From: Arabidopsis thaliana
Taxonomy: Eukaryota; Streptophyta; Magnoliopsida; Brassicales; Brassicaceae
Assembly (NCBI RefSeq): GCF_000001735.4
Contig: NC_003070.9
Coordinates: forward strand, 1,922,001 to 1,986,000
Reading direction: 5' to 3'
DNA length: 64,000 nucleotides
The notes under the pieces: generated by a model
What the model saw: the letters and a program-made list of their open reading frames with translations, nothing else
Database searches by the model: none
Told to the model about the DNA's origin: nothing
Translations under genes and position numbers: made by a program
Part shown: positions 36,154-48,725 of the stretch, piece by piece
How the letters are laid out: each line of letters begins with the position of its first letter
Numbering within the stretch: position 1 is the stretch's first letter

Positions 36154-36986
36154 TTTGGAACCAGATCTTTTGCCAGGTTTTACCCTCTTATGATCTCAAT
36201 CAATTCCAGTTATATTTGCTCACTTTCTGCGACAATGTATGATCTTGTTCTGATAAATACAATGAATGATTGATGTGCATAGATGGCTAAAGAAGAGGTT
36301 AGACAGACAAAGACAAGGAATAGAAGAGACTGGGAGTTTGTTGGTCTGTATGTGTTTGTCAGATTGAAAGAAAGAAAAGAAGAAAAGGGTAGTGAAAGAG
36401 TAATAATGGGGAAAAAAACAAATGGTGATGTGAAGAAGCTTTGTTATTTGCAGAGCAATCAATCAAACAATCAAAGGAGGAGGAAAATAGATGTGTTTGG
36501 GTTCATCAGGGAAATGTGTTTGCAGGATGTTGAAGTTAACAACAAGCAAAAGCTTTTCCTGATCTTTTTTTTTTAATATTCTTATTACTATTATTATTGT
36601 TATTTGTAATTGGATGATCTCTTGAGGATATCAAATTTGGATTCGGCTGTTTATTGGATCTGAACGAAAACGAAACTGTGAAGAAAATGTTTGTAAAGAT
36701 AACGTTGCTTGTCCATTGTTGATTTTTTTCTTTCTATTTATTATTATGCTTTTCTTATCGTTGGGGATGTAACTTTTTTGACGCTCTAGTAGTATAAAAA
36801 TAGTGAACGGAGAATTATATGGGTTCAGTTTCAGCCCAATGGGCCTTACTTACGGCTTTTTCGTTTACTGTGCGATCGCTTCGAGTGTCCCCCCACTATT
36901 TACCCTTTTCCTTTTTTGTTGCATTGATGGAGTAATAATGTGACTGACTGATGAGCTTTTCAAAGTAAAAAACAAAAAAAGAATCA
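36154..36986. other. Spacer between TPS7 and the charged-protein gene
   Basis: TPS7 3' UTR followed by spacer and the next promoter. A purine-rich open frame at 36283-36576 on the plus strand lies in the probable TPS7 3' UTR and has no recognisable domain. No gene supported. Confidence 0.45.
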
Positions 36987-37652
36987 ATGGAGGATCATGA
37001 GAAGATTGATGGGAAGAAGAAGAAGAAGAAGAGTGTGGCTTTGATTCCGGCTAACTACGTCTCCATTCTTCAGCTTCAGGAACGTTGGCTGAAGGAGAAA
37101 GAGAAGAAACAAAAGGAAAAAGACTTTGTAGAGAGAGGAGTGAAACAGCAGGTTGATCAGAGACAACGAAGGAGAGAAGAAGAAGAAAATGTAGTGAAGG
37201 CCATGGAAACAAAAGTGAAGCTCGAGGAACATAGTTTAAGCGGAGGTGTTCGTATGCATTGTAGTGTGAATCGGTGGAAAAGGGATCAAGTATGCGTTAA
37301 GAAAGAGGAAATTAAGGTTTCTGGAATTGTGAGCAACAAGGACGAAGATGGTGTAGATTCGAGGGAGAAAAAGAAGAAGAATCCGGTGAAAGAGAACACT
37401 AGGAGGGTTTTCAAGTCCAAAGGAGAGAATGCTGCTAAGGAAGTAACTCAATGCTGGATCAAGAAGAAAGTAGAAGAGGAAAGAGAGACAAGTGAGGTCA
37501 AGGGAACTGCCAGATTGATTAGCAAACAAGGTTATTACCAAAACAAGAGACATGATTGGTCGTCTACACGTGTTATTAGGGCAACAACAAGTACTATGGT
37601 TTGGGTGAAGAAGGGTAAGAAAGATGGAGCAGTTGGTGAAAATAAAGTCTGA
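36987..37652 (+). CDS. Highly charged plant protein of unknown function
   Basis: Single-exon frame of 221 aa at the position of At1g06420. Its N-terminal signature, VALIPANYVSILQLQERWLK, is a motif I associate with a family of uncharacterised plant proteins. It is followed by a strongly charged coiled-coil-like stretch (residues 31-70: EKEKKQKEKD... RQRRREEEEN). The remainder is rich in Lys, Glu and Arg, with several basic clusters (GKKKKKK near the start, EKKKKN mid-protein) that could act as nuclear signals. No enzyme motif. The ATG chosen is the first in the frame and follows an A-rich leader. Function unknown. Confidence 0.78.
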   Translation: MEDHEKIDGKKKKKKSVALIPANYVSILQLQERWLKEKEKKQKEKDFVERGVKQQVDQRQRRREEEENVVKAMETKVKLEEHSLSGGVRMHCSVNRWKRDQVCVKKEEIKVSGIVSNKDEDGVDSREKKKKNPVKENTRRVFKSKGENAAKEVTQCWIKKKVEEERETSEVKGTARLISKQGYYQNKRHDWSSTRVIRATTSTMVWVKKGKKDGAVGENKV

Positions 37653-38213
37653 ATTATCCTTTCAAGGTTTGAACTTTGGATCATTTGTTTTCTAGGTCTT
37701 AGAGTAATTGAATCGGAGCTGAATAATAATGTGTGATGTTATCGATTATCATGGTCTTCAGGTGTTGTAGGATTATTAGAACTTTCCCATAAGCATTTGC
37801 TTGTCAATGTCTAAGGTTTGATTCTTATCTTGTGTCTACAATTCCTTGGGGATTGCATTGTAGTAGGTGTGTATGTAAGTAAATGTATACTATCTTGAAT
37901 CTTGGAGCTCTATCGCGAAGTTTTATTCTATGAGTAAGATTGTGACTTAACATTGGATTTTTTTCTCAGTTTTGTGTCACGTCTCTTGCAGCTTATTTCA
38001 GGAATCGGACCAGGACTAGTAATTTCACCATGGGTCTATGTATGACTATGCACTGAATCTAAACTTTAAGCCATTATGGTTGAGTTTGAAATAAGGCCTT
38101 GTATATCGAATTCGTATACATATATACTCCAACTAGGGAAATTAAGATGTGCTGTTACACAGTATGGGGAAGTATCTCAAGATAATATACACAGAGATTC
38201 AAAGGTCTCTTAC
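37653..38213. other. Convergent 3' region before FTSH8
   Basis: 3' UTRs of the charged-protein gene (plus) and FTSH8 (minus). No gene, repeat or RNA signature noted. Confidence 0.5.
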
Positions 38214-40970
<2,757 letters not shown>

Positions 40971-41732
40971 CTGTGGAATTTGGCAGAAGAAGAGAAAGAG
41001 ATTGTTTGTTTGGAGAAGCAAATGAAGTTTGGTACTTTTGAAGACAAGAGATGTGGCTCCGAACAGCTTACGTGGCTTCCTTTCATGGGCTCTCGGTTTT
41101 TATTTCACTCATTTCTTGTCACAATTTTTTCTATAACCATTTTTTCCACAAAAACCATCCATCAAAAATTCAATACATAAATAACGTTCACAATTTTTAC
41201 ATTATATAATTAAACTTATAATTTAAACCCTGGTAGTGATAAAGGTTAAGAAAAAGAATTCAAATTTTATTCCAAAAAATAATATTTCAAAAAAATTAGG
41301 ATGTAAAAGTAAAAAATAGAACAAGAACAAAGATGAGAGTTTTAGTAGAATAAGGAAAGCCACATGAAGCAATTAGCAACCAAGCAAAATCTAAAGAAAG
41401 AAGACGTATTGAGTTTGGATACTAGTTTCTAACCTTTCTGTCGACAATACATAACCAAAAAAGTACACAACAAAGACCGTTTACTCCTACATTGGTTTCG
41501 TAGACAAGTATTGATCCAAGTACTCACTTACGCTACATCAAGTAACTCGCTTTTCCTGCTTTCAGATTATCTCGAGCTTTTGCTTGTGAGCAAGCCAATT
41601 AGTCCGAAATTCGGACAAACGCCATAGAAACATTGCCTGATTCTTGGTGGACCTAATCTCTCAAGTGTCTCATACACTTCCATATGGAAGATTGCATAGC
41701 TCAGACTCAATAGGGCCTGAAAAATCGTAATG
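40971..41732. other. FTSH8 promoter and 3' flank of the PORR gene
   Basis: FTSH8 leader and promoter up to about 41300, then the 3' UTR and flank of the PORR gene (a minus-strand neighbour). The minus frame 41567-41845 overlaps the PORR 3' end in another frame and is not supported. Confidence 0.5.
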
Positions 41733-42905
41733 TCATTCTTGTTCAGACATACTAGTGTTCCCAGATTCTGATAAAGCAGCATGGCGTCCCAAGAGAACAA
41801 GGTCAAGAAGCTTCCTCCTCGCATCGTAAACAGGATTTGGATCAATCAAACGTCCTCTTTCATAAGCCTCTCTGAGAAAGACAGTGTGTCTTTTCCCTTT
41901 AGTTGACACATAAAACATGCCCGGGTGATCCAAGAACAAATCTCTTATGTTCAAATCAATCCCAAAACATTTTCTGAAATGGCTGATCTTTTCTACCTCC
42001 ACCATCTTCTCTACAGTCAGATTCAGGAACTCGTGAGCAATCGCAACCGCTCTTTTCTCTATTCCCATCACACCGGATCTACTCTTCTTCTTACCAACCA
42101 TGTCCTCGTATGGCCCTACGTAAGGCAGCCTCTGCCATTCCTTAACTTTAGCCTTAAATGTCTTGCTCAGTCTCATTCCTGGTGGGTAACTATGTTTGAA
42201 ACTAAACTGAATCTCGGTTCTATCGACACTGCAATCCTCCTTAGAACACTCAACCACCCTCCATTTCTCAACCGCGGCCTCAAATTCCAGTCTTTTCTCT
42301 TCTTCCTGAACCAGCTCTAAGATATGGGTGTTGGATTCATGACCATCACTAAGCTTAAAAAGATGAGGGTTCTTTGAGATCACAGAGTCCTCAAAATCAT
42401 CTGGGAGCCCAAGTTCTCTCCAAACCTTAAAAACCGCACGAAGCGGAATGGACTTTGATATGGACATAGACAAGAGCCTAACCAACCGGTCAACAACAAG
42501 AGACAAAGTAGCAGTGATAGCCAAAGCCTCTTGGCGAGAAATCTCCATGGCTACATCAGTTAACCTGCAAAAGGGCTCAGCTTTCACAGGATCATACAAG
42601 ACATGAAAGATGTGAGGATACTTTCGCAGGAAAGAAGCAGCGCCACGATTAAGGTGGAGCTTCTGGGAGAGCCTGGAGAGAAACTCAATGGATAGAGAGG
42701 GAGGATCAGCTGTTGGATTGGCGAGGGTAAGGTCTTGTATGGCAATGACCTTGAGAAGGTTCTTGTATTTGTCCATGAGCTTCTCGAAAACAGGGTCTCT
42801 TGATCTGGAAGCTACATATTGAGCAGACGTAGTCGTTGATCGGACATTGATGATGGAGCCACCACATGGGTGAACCAGAAGTGATCTCATGAGGAGGAAC
42901 CTCAT
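41733..42905 (-). CDS. PORR-domain organelle RNA-binding protein
   Basis: Single-exon 390-aa protein, matching At1g06440. The plant organelle RNA recognition (PORR, formerly DUF860) domain covers about residues 36-370: RDPVFEKLMDKYKNLLKVI at its start, LNRGAASFLRKYPHIF, LPDDFEDSVISKNPHLFKL, LPYVGPYEDM and HFRKCFGIDLNIRDLFLDHP, then FYVSTKGKRHTVFLREAY. These blocks are the family signature; members bind group II introns or other transcripts in mitochondria or chloroplasts (for example WTF1, RPD1, WTF9). The N-terminus (MRFLLMRSLLVHPCGG) is basic/hydrophobic and acid-poor, fitting a mitochondrial presequence, though plastid targeting is possible. Such genes are sometimes mislabelled as ubiquitin hydrolases. 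The target RNA is unknown. Confidence 0.93.
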   Translation of the reverse strand: MRFLLMRSLLVHPCGGSIINVRSTTTSAQYVASRSRDPVFEKLMDKYKNLLKVIAIQDLTLANPTADPPSLSIEFLSRLSQKLHLNRGAASFLRKYPHIFHVLYDPVKAEPFCRLTDVAMEISRQEALAITATLSLVVDRLVRLLSMSISKSIPLRAVFKVWRELGLPDDFEDSVISKNPHLFKLSDGHESNTHILELVQEEEKRLEFEAAVEKWRVVECSKEDCSVDRTEIQFSFKHSYPPGMRLSKTFKAKVKEWQRLPYVGPYEDMVGKKKSRSGVMGIEKRAVAIAHEFLNLTVEKMVEVEKISHFRKCFGIDLNIRDLFLDHPGMFYVSTKGKRHTVFLREAYERGRLIDPNPVYDARRKLLDLVLLGRHAALSESGNTSMSEQE

Positions 42906-43923
42906 AGTATCTCAAAGAGTATATGGAGCTATTTTGAGTTTCCGCGTTCCACAACGTCGCTGTATATACCCACACTCTCTGCGGAATTATATCGAACACC
43001 TAACAGGCATTAAGGGAAAAAACGAAATTAAAAAATGAAGTAGAAGAATTATATGGACCTTTGTATTTTCATGTCCAAGACCAAAACACATCTATAAGCG
43101 AATCAATTACCGCTATAAAATTTATTTAAACTAATAAAACACATACAATAATAGTTTAGCCTAGTAAATAATTATACTAGTTTGATATCATAAACTTTTG
43201 GTATGAGAGGATAAATGCTGTCAAATATAAAGTTTTATAAAACAAAATATTTTAATGTTATGGATAAGTTTTTGACTTACAAAGAATTAAAATGGTATGA
43301 TGCGATTTCTATAATTAGTGTCAAAGCATCTAATAACAATAACCATTCAAGTTCTTAGTGTTTAAAATCAAAAGTTTAAACACTAATTGATACTCATTTT
43401 ACATATTAATCTAATACTTGTATTGGAAGTTTTGCCATTATCTATTAATTATATGTAATTTACTTTTTGGGACGGAAAAAGGAAATTGTGGATTGGTTAA
43501 AAAGAGAGTAAAAGCACCATATAGTAGCAAAAAGTAAAAGATAACTACAAGAATTTCCTAACTCCTAACGAAAATTAAAAAAGAAGAAGATAATTTCTAA
43601 ATTAAATTTAACAGAAATTAAATTAACAAATAAAATTATAATCAGAGAGAATATAAACCGTCATGATCAACACCGCGTTAAAATTAATTGGAGAGCAAGC
43701 TATTAGCTTAAGCTATGTATCTTTAATTAATTAGAAAAAATCCGAGAAAAAAGGAAACTCAGGTACACGAATTTATTTAAGAAAAGGATAAATACTCTCT
43801 TTTTTTTTATAAAGAACCCTAATGCTCTCACACAATCAATCAAACCAAAAAGACTTCTCGTATTCATGCCTCTCCCTCCTAAGAAAAGAACCCTAATTTT
43901 TATTATCTGCAGAAATCATCATC
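42906..43923. promoter_or_regulatory. Divergent promoter of PORR gene and CAF1 gene
   Basis: About 1 kb of strongly AT-rich DNA between divergent starts. The part near 43801-43923 is the CAF1 leader, with T-run and AACCCTAA-type boxes (telo-box-like AACCCTAAT at 43817 and 43889), often found in genes tied to growth and RNA metabolism. No gene in between. Confidence 0.45.
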
Positions 43924-45006
43924 ATGAACGAGATTCATCAACCGCTGGCGAGGAGAGTATGGAGAAGCAACGTCGATGAAGAGATGGCTCGTATGGCCGA
44001 ATGTCTCAAGCGATTCCCACTCATCGCTTTCGATACAGAGTACCCTGGCATTATTTTCCGCACTTATTTCGATTCCTCTAGCGACGAATGTTACAGAGCC
44101 ATGAAAGGTAATGTCGAGAACACCAAGCTGATCCAGTGTGGTTTCACTCTTTTCAACGCCAAGGGAGAGATCGGTGGTGTTTGGGAGATTAACTTCTCCA
44201 ATTTCGGCGACCCATCAGACACACGCAACGAGCTTTCCATCGAATTCTTGAGGAGGCATGGTTTGGATTTGCAGAAGATTAGAGACGAAGGAGTTGATAT
44301 GTTCGGCTACGGGTTTTTCCCTAAGCTTATGACTGTGTTTCGTTCTCAGAAACACGTTGAGTTCGTCACTTTCCAAGGAGCTTACGATTTCGCTTACTTC
44401 TTGAGTATCCTCAATCATGGCAAGCTACCAGAGACTCACGGCGAGTTTGCAACAGAGGTTGTCAAAGTGTTCGGTCAAGTTTACGACACCAAGGTCATGG
44501 CTGGATTCTGTGAAGGACTAGGTGAACACCTCGGGTTAAGCAAACTAGCCCAGCTACTTCAGATCACTCGTGTGGGAAGAGCACATCACGCTGGTTCAGA
44601 CAGCTTAATGACTGCACTTGTCTTCATCAAGCTTAAACATGTCTATGAAGATTCCAGATTTGCTAGAGGATTGATCTATGGAATTGGGAAAAGCAACCTC
44701 GTTGCCGCCCCTGCCCCTGCGCCTGTGCCAGAGCCGACTCTTCCTTTGATGTGCCAGCAGAATGTAGCTTCATATCCTGTGTTCCACAATGGATATGTCC
44801 AGAACTATGAGCAGCCTCAGCTTGTCTCCTACGATCCTTCAGGTGCCCCATGGGCGTTCTGTAATGCTACCGGTACGTATGTGCAGCTTACTCATCTACC
44901 TGCAAGCACTTTTGCATACCCGTCTCAGACGCCATCTGCTACTGTTGATTATCTTGGACCAGTTCCTAATTATTACAACAATAATGCTTGCTACGTAGTT
45001 GAGTAG
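43924..45006 (+). CDS. CAF1-1: CCR4-NOT complex deadenylase CAF1
   Basis: Poly(A)-specific 3' exoribonuclease of the CAF1/POP2 family, single exon, 360 aa (At1g06450). The RNase D-fold domain (about 8-260) shows the DEDD residues: D37-T-E39 in LIAFDTEYPG, D155 in FQGAYDFAYF, and H221 with D226 in HHAGSDSLM. CAF1 shortens mRNA poly(A) tails within CCR4-NOT, setting off decay. It is divergent from closer relatives: the exo II block reads TFQGAYDFAYFL where others have TFHSGYDFGYLL. After residue 258 it has a roughly 100-aa tail of repeated Ala-Pro (AAPAPAPVPEP) and Tyr/Asn/Gln-rich sequence, longer than the compact CAF1a/b forms. The catalytic set looks intact, so activity is likely. Confidence 0.94.
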   Translation: MNEIHQPLARRVWRSNVDEEMARMAECLKRFPLIAFDTEYPGIIFRTYFDSSSDECYRAMKGNVENTKLIQCGFTLFNAKGEIGGVWEINFSNFGDPSDTRNELSIEFLRRHGLDLQKIRDEGVDMFGYGFFPKLMTVFRSQKHVEFVTFQGAYDFAYFLSILNHGKLPETHGEFATEVVKVFGQVYDTKVMAGFCEGLGEHLGLSKLAQLLQITRVGRAHHAGSDSLMTALVFIKLKHVYEDSRFARGLIYGIGKSNLVAAPAPAPVPEPTLPLMCQQNVASYPVFHNGYVQNYEQPQLVSYDPSGAPWAFCNATGTYVQLTHLPASTFAYPSQTPSATVDYLGPVPNYYNNNACYVVE

Positions 45007-45307
45007 ATTGAGATTTCCCCAGCTTTAGGATGATTAGATGCTTCTGAGCTTTTTTCTTTTTTTTTTCTTTTTCTTTTCTGGCTTTTGGTAGTAGTAATGA
45101 AGATTTTATTTTTATATATTTATGGATTGTTTACATGGCTTCACTTTGAGTAATGCCTGTCTACAATCTGTGATATATAAAAGACCAAACTATTTTACAT
45201 AAAAGACCAAACTTTCTTCATGATTTGATATTTTTCTTTTCCACACAAACTGCTATATCACACACAATGTTTACCGTATCTATATATGGTTTCAGAACGA
45301 TGAACCC
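45007..45307. other. Convergent 3' region between CAF1 and ACD31.2
   Basis: Contains the CAF1 3' UTR with a long pyrimidine tract (45051-45080) and the end of the ACD31.2 3' UTR. A direct repeat AAAAGACCAAACT occurs at 45179 and 45201. No gene. Confidence 0.5.
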
Positions 45308-47414
45308 TCAAAGCTTTGGAATTACTATTCTCAGAATCCCATCCCTGTTTCAAACGCAATAATAAATTGGATGTTAGTGCTCTTTATAAAACTTGCTAAA
45401 TTCTATCTAAACTAATTCAAGCTAATGACTGACTGGCACTAAGATGTAAAATTGGATTCTAAAACGACTACTTTTTAGGTGTGCACTACTAGCTAAAACC
45501 TACAGGCAGAATCTATCATATGAACTCTAGGATTGAAAGATTTAAGGAGAATAGTTGTTTGATCATACGGTTAGATTGTTAGTAAGTATAGCTTCTACTT
45601 ACATAAATTCAGCGGAAACATTATCCTTGTTCACATTGCTGGGGAGTGGCCAGGAAACTTTGAATGGTCCTTGTAGTATTTCTTGCTTATGATATCCAAG
45701 GATCGAAGCTTTGGTGCCTGCATCAACTTTTTGACAGATAGATGTGCGTCTACCTGTCACAGTCAAGCTGCAGCAGAACGGTAAGTACCTTTGTTACACA
45801 ATGCATTTTTACTGTGTGAGTAATGGGAACAGATTGAAAAAAGATGTGTATCAGCAGGATTACTTTGTGTTGTCAACCTCCACTCTTATATCATTGATAC
45901 TGGCTCCTGGTAGCTCTATTGCCACAACATAGCTGTGTGTCGATTCAGCAACATTCGATCTGGGAGACCAAACAGTACCTGCAAAAGGAAAAAAACTTCT
46001 TTAAGTAAGTTCTCATGTTCATTTGTACGGATTTGTTTGAAGTACGGATGCTAGTTTCTGTAGATCAAGGCTGGTGAGAAACCACCTTTAGTAGTTATAC
46101 CTAGTAATATTTGTGTGTTTGTAAACTACAGAAATCATTAAGTTCTCTAAGAAAAGTATCAGGTTATAATAGGACTAGAAAAGTAGTGTTATTGGAGTGG
46201 AATACACCTATATTTGTATTCGTACCTAAATTGGCTAACTTAGGAAGATCAAGCTTAGGCCTTTCCTTTTGCAGATTTGGTGATAAAGAAGGAAAAAAGA
46301 TGTCCTCTTTTGCAGGCTTAGAAAAGTGTGGTGCAGCGTACGCAGGTGAAGAAGAATCGAAGCCAGTTGTTTTGGTAGCAGAAAACTTGGTAGATGCAGC
46401 AGCATCATGTGGTATGGTCCTCTGCAAAAAACATTTTGAATCAATTCTCTTTTACAGAAGTATAGATGAGAAGAGAAACTTTGAAAAATAATAATAAGAA
46501 ATTAATGGTACCTCATTAGTCGAAGCCTGTCTCATAAAAAAACCTTGTGCAGAAGATGCTTGCCGAGCAAAATACAGCCTGTTGTCACCCCTTCTAACGA
46601 CAGTGTTCTTCAAATTCATACCTAAGTTCTGAATCATCATCACAAGTGACAGAAGAGGTTAATGGTGTGGGCATATTTACATTACAGTACAGATATGACT
46701 TTGTTAACTAAGTGTAGTTAGACAGTAAGTGACCAGAGAAGAAGGAGGAGGGACTTCAAAACATAATAAAAAACTTATGGTACCTCAAGGACATCATCGG
46801 GTGAAGCTGGCCTCATAAAAAAGCCCTGTTCAGATGATGCTTGCCGGGCAAAAGAGATTTTGTTGTCACACCTTTGGATGACAGTGTTCAAACTGCTGCT
46901 GCAGTTCTGAGGCATAACACAAATAAGAGATCCATTAGACCAAAATAAAGGAATCAGTGAACCAACCTATTTGAGGCAGAGTCAAGTATAAAAAAACACA
47001 TCCATAAGCATGATATGACTTTCAATAATTGAACAGTTTGAGCTTTCCATTGCAACACCCTTAAACGAAATCAAGGTTTAAGCCAAAATGAATCAGACTA
47101 ACTGTTCTTGTACTTGGTCGATCTGCTCCAATTTTGCAAGTAAATCCACATCGAGATTCGAGATCGGTCAAGGGATCAGAAAAACTATCTAACCAAGTTA
47201 AGAAACCATAGGAGAACGAAATACAGAAAGTCTAATTCGAAAACCGTCGGATCCTTGGGGTCTAGGCTTGCAGATAAGGAAACGAGAGACAAAAAGAGAA
47301 GGGGAATACCAAGGGGACGAGAGATGCGGTGGAGGCGGAATCGTAACTGGTTGCCGGGAAGTGAGCGGCGAAGGCAGCGAGCCTGCGTCGAGCGGTGATA
47401 GATTCATGCTCCAT
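45308..47414 (-). CDS. ACD31.2: Peroxisomal alpha-crystallin domain protein (small heat-shock-like)
   Basis: 285-aa protein matching At1g06460, known as a peroxisomal sHsp-like chaperone. Seven exons read downward: 47414-47310, 46906-46784, 46628-46512, 46421-46226, 45978-45864, 45767-45603, 45344-45308. The N-terminus has a textbook PTS2, R11-L12-x5-H18-F19 (RLAAFAAHF). Exons 2 and 3 encode two similar blocks (each with FARQASS(E/A)QGFFMR), a tandem exon duplication. Exon 4 is a Ser/Pro-rich linker. Residues about 181-285 form the alpha-crystallin domain: SYVVAIELPGASINDIRVEV, NLTVTGRR and DGILRIVIPKL at the C-terminus. Start chosen because it exposes the PTS2; the longer minus-strand frame at 47476 is in a different frame. 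It shares a divergent upstream region with the transporter gene. Confidence 0.93.
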
Positions 47415-48725
47415 CTCTGATTGATTCGATCGGTGAAGAAATAGAGAAAAGGACGAGCGAGTGATTGCAGTGACACAGGAGGAAGTAGGATCGATGAAAC
47501 AAATGAGTGGCTTTAACTTCGCGCGCTGGATTCGAAAATATCTGCTTGAAGATTAAAAGATATTTTCTTCCGGAAACGGACAAGAAATGACAACGACTCG
47601 TTTTTATTGGAAAACATTTTTCTTTTTTGGTTCAATATTTTTTTTGTCAAAACGCGAACTCCATTAAAAATGAAAATTATTAATTCTTGTGAAAACAAAT
47701 ATAATCTGTGTAAAGGTAAATGCAAGTTGCATTGCAGACTCCGAGCGGTAATGATTTCGTAAAAATTCACCAAACTCCAACAACCTGCGGTTGCGACTCC
47801 AAAATCAATCTATCTTCAAACACACACACAAAGTTCCTGCAGCTTCGATCAGATCCAACGAGCCGATTCTTCTCTCTTTGTAGGTCTCTTTCTTCCATTC
47901 TGGCGAAATTTTGATTTTCCCTATCTGTATTATGCTGATTTCATAGTCCGCGTTCGTTAGCTTTGAATCTATGAATTTTGAGCTCACTCCCGATCCAGAT
48001 TGATTGCGAGGAGTTCTCTTTTCGTTGTTGCGTTACTTTTTTTGAGCTCAGAATCATTGAGCTTTTCCTGATTTGGATTACATCTGATTTCGTGAAACTC
48101 AGATTCATTCGAATAGATTTCCTTCTTTTTACGTGTTTGCTTTTTCTAGGTTCCAATAGTGACGTATTAATCTCTTCTTGAAGCGGCCCTGTTAAAGAAT
48201 GGTTTATGTATTCAATTTCTTCTGTCGGTGAACTCTTTTGGTTCTTATCAGATTAAATGTAGCTTCCTTTCATTCGGTTTGAATCTTTGCATCGGCGTAT
48301 TAGAGAAGCTTGCCTTTATTGAAATGTGGCTCTTGTGTGATTGTTTGCTTTGCTTTCCACTTTCTCCAGAGGAATTTCTCACAGAAATACTTGACTTACT
48401 TGAGCTTGTGTTTGTGATTCTAGGTCAAGTAGTTCCAGAGAACTGCATTGCATATTCACCAACATCTTAGGTTCCTAATTCAATTAGCCCACTGGGATAT
48501 GCCAGAGAGAATTGGACACTGTACCATTTGAACATATGCGTATGGGTCAAATATAAAACTTTCTTCCTTGAAATTCCGAGGCAAGAGAGCTGTCCATTAC
48601 AGGGGTACTCGTGTTTTTTTAAATACCTGTTGAGTAAAGAAAGGCTGGATTACTAGATTGCATGCTTTGTCACAGTTGTCTGTGAATGGAAGCCGAAAAG
48701 GTTTGCTGGTGAGTTCAGATTATTG
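47415..48725. promoter_or_regulatory. Divergent upstream region and long leader of the transporter gene
   Basis: Contains the ACD31.2 leader and promoter (about 47415-47520) and, from about 47740, the transporter leader, which is long and T-rich. A short upstream ORF of eight codons (48686-48712) ends 13 bp before the transporter ATG. GT..AG pairs inside suggest one or more leader introns, but I cannot fix their borders. No other gene seen. Confidence 0.45.

Noticed and set aside
41567-41845. 92-aa minus-strand frame
   Set aside because: Out-of-frame overlap with the 3' end of the PORR gene; no domain.
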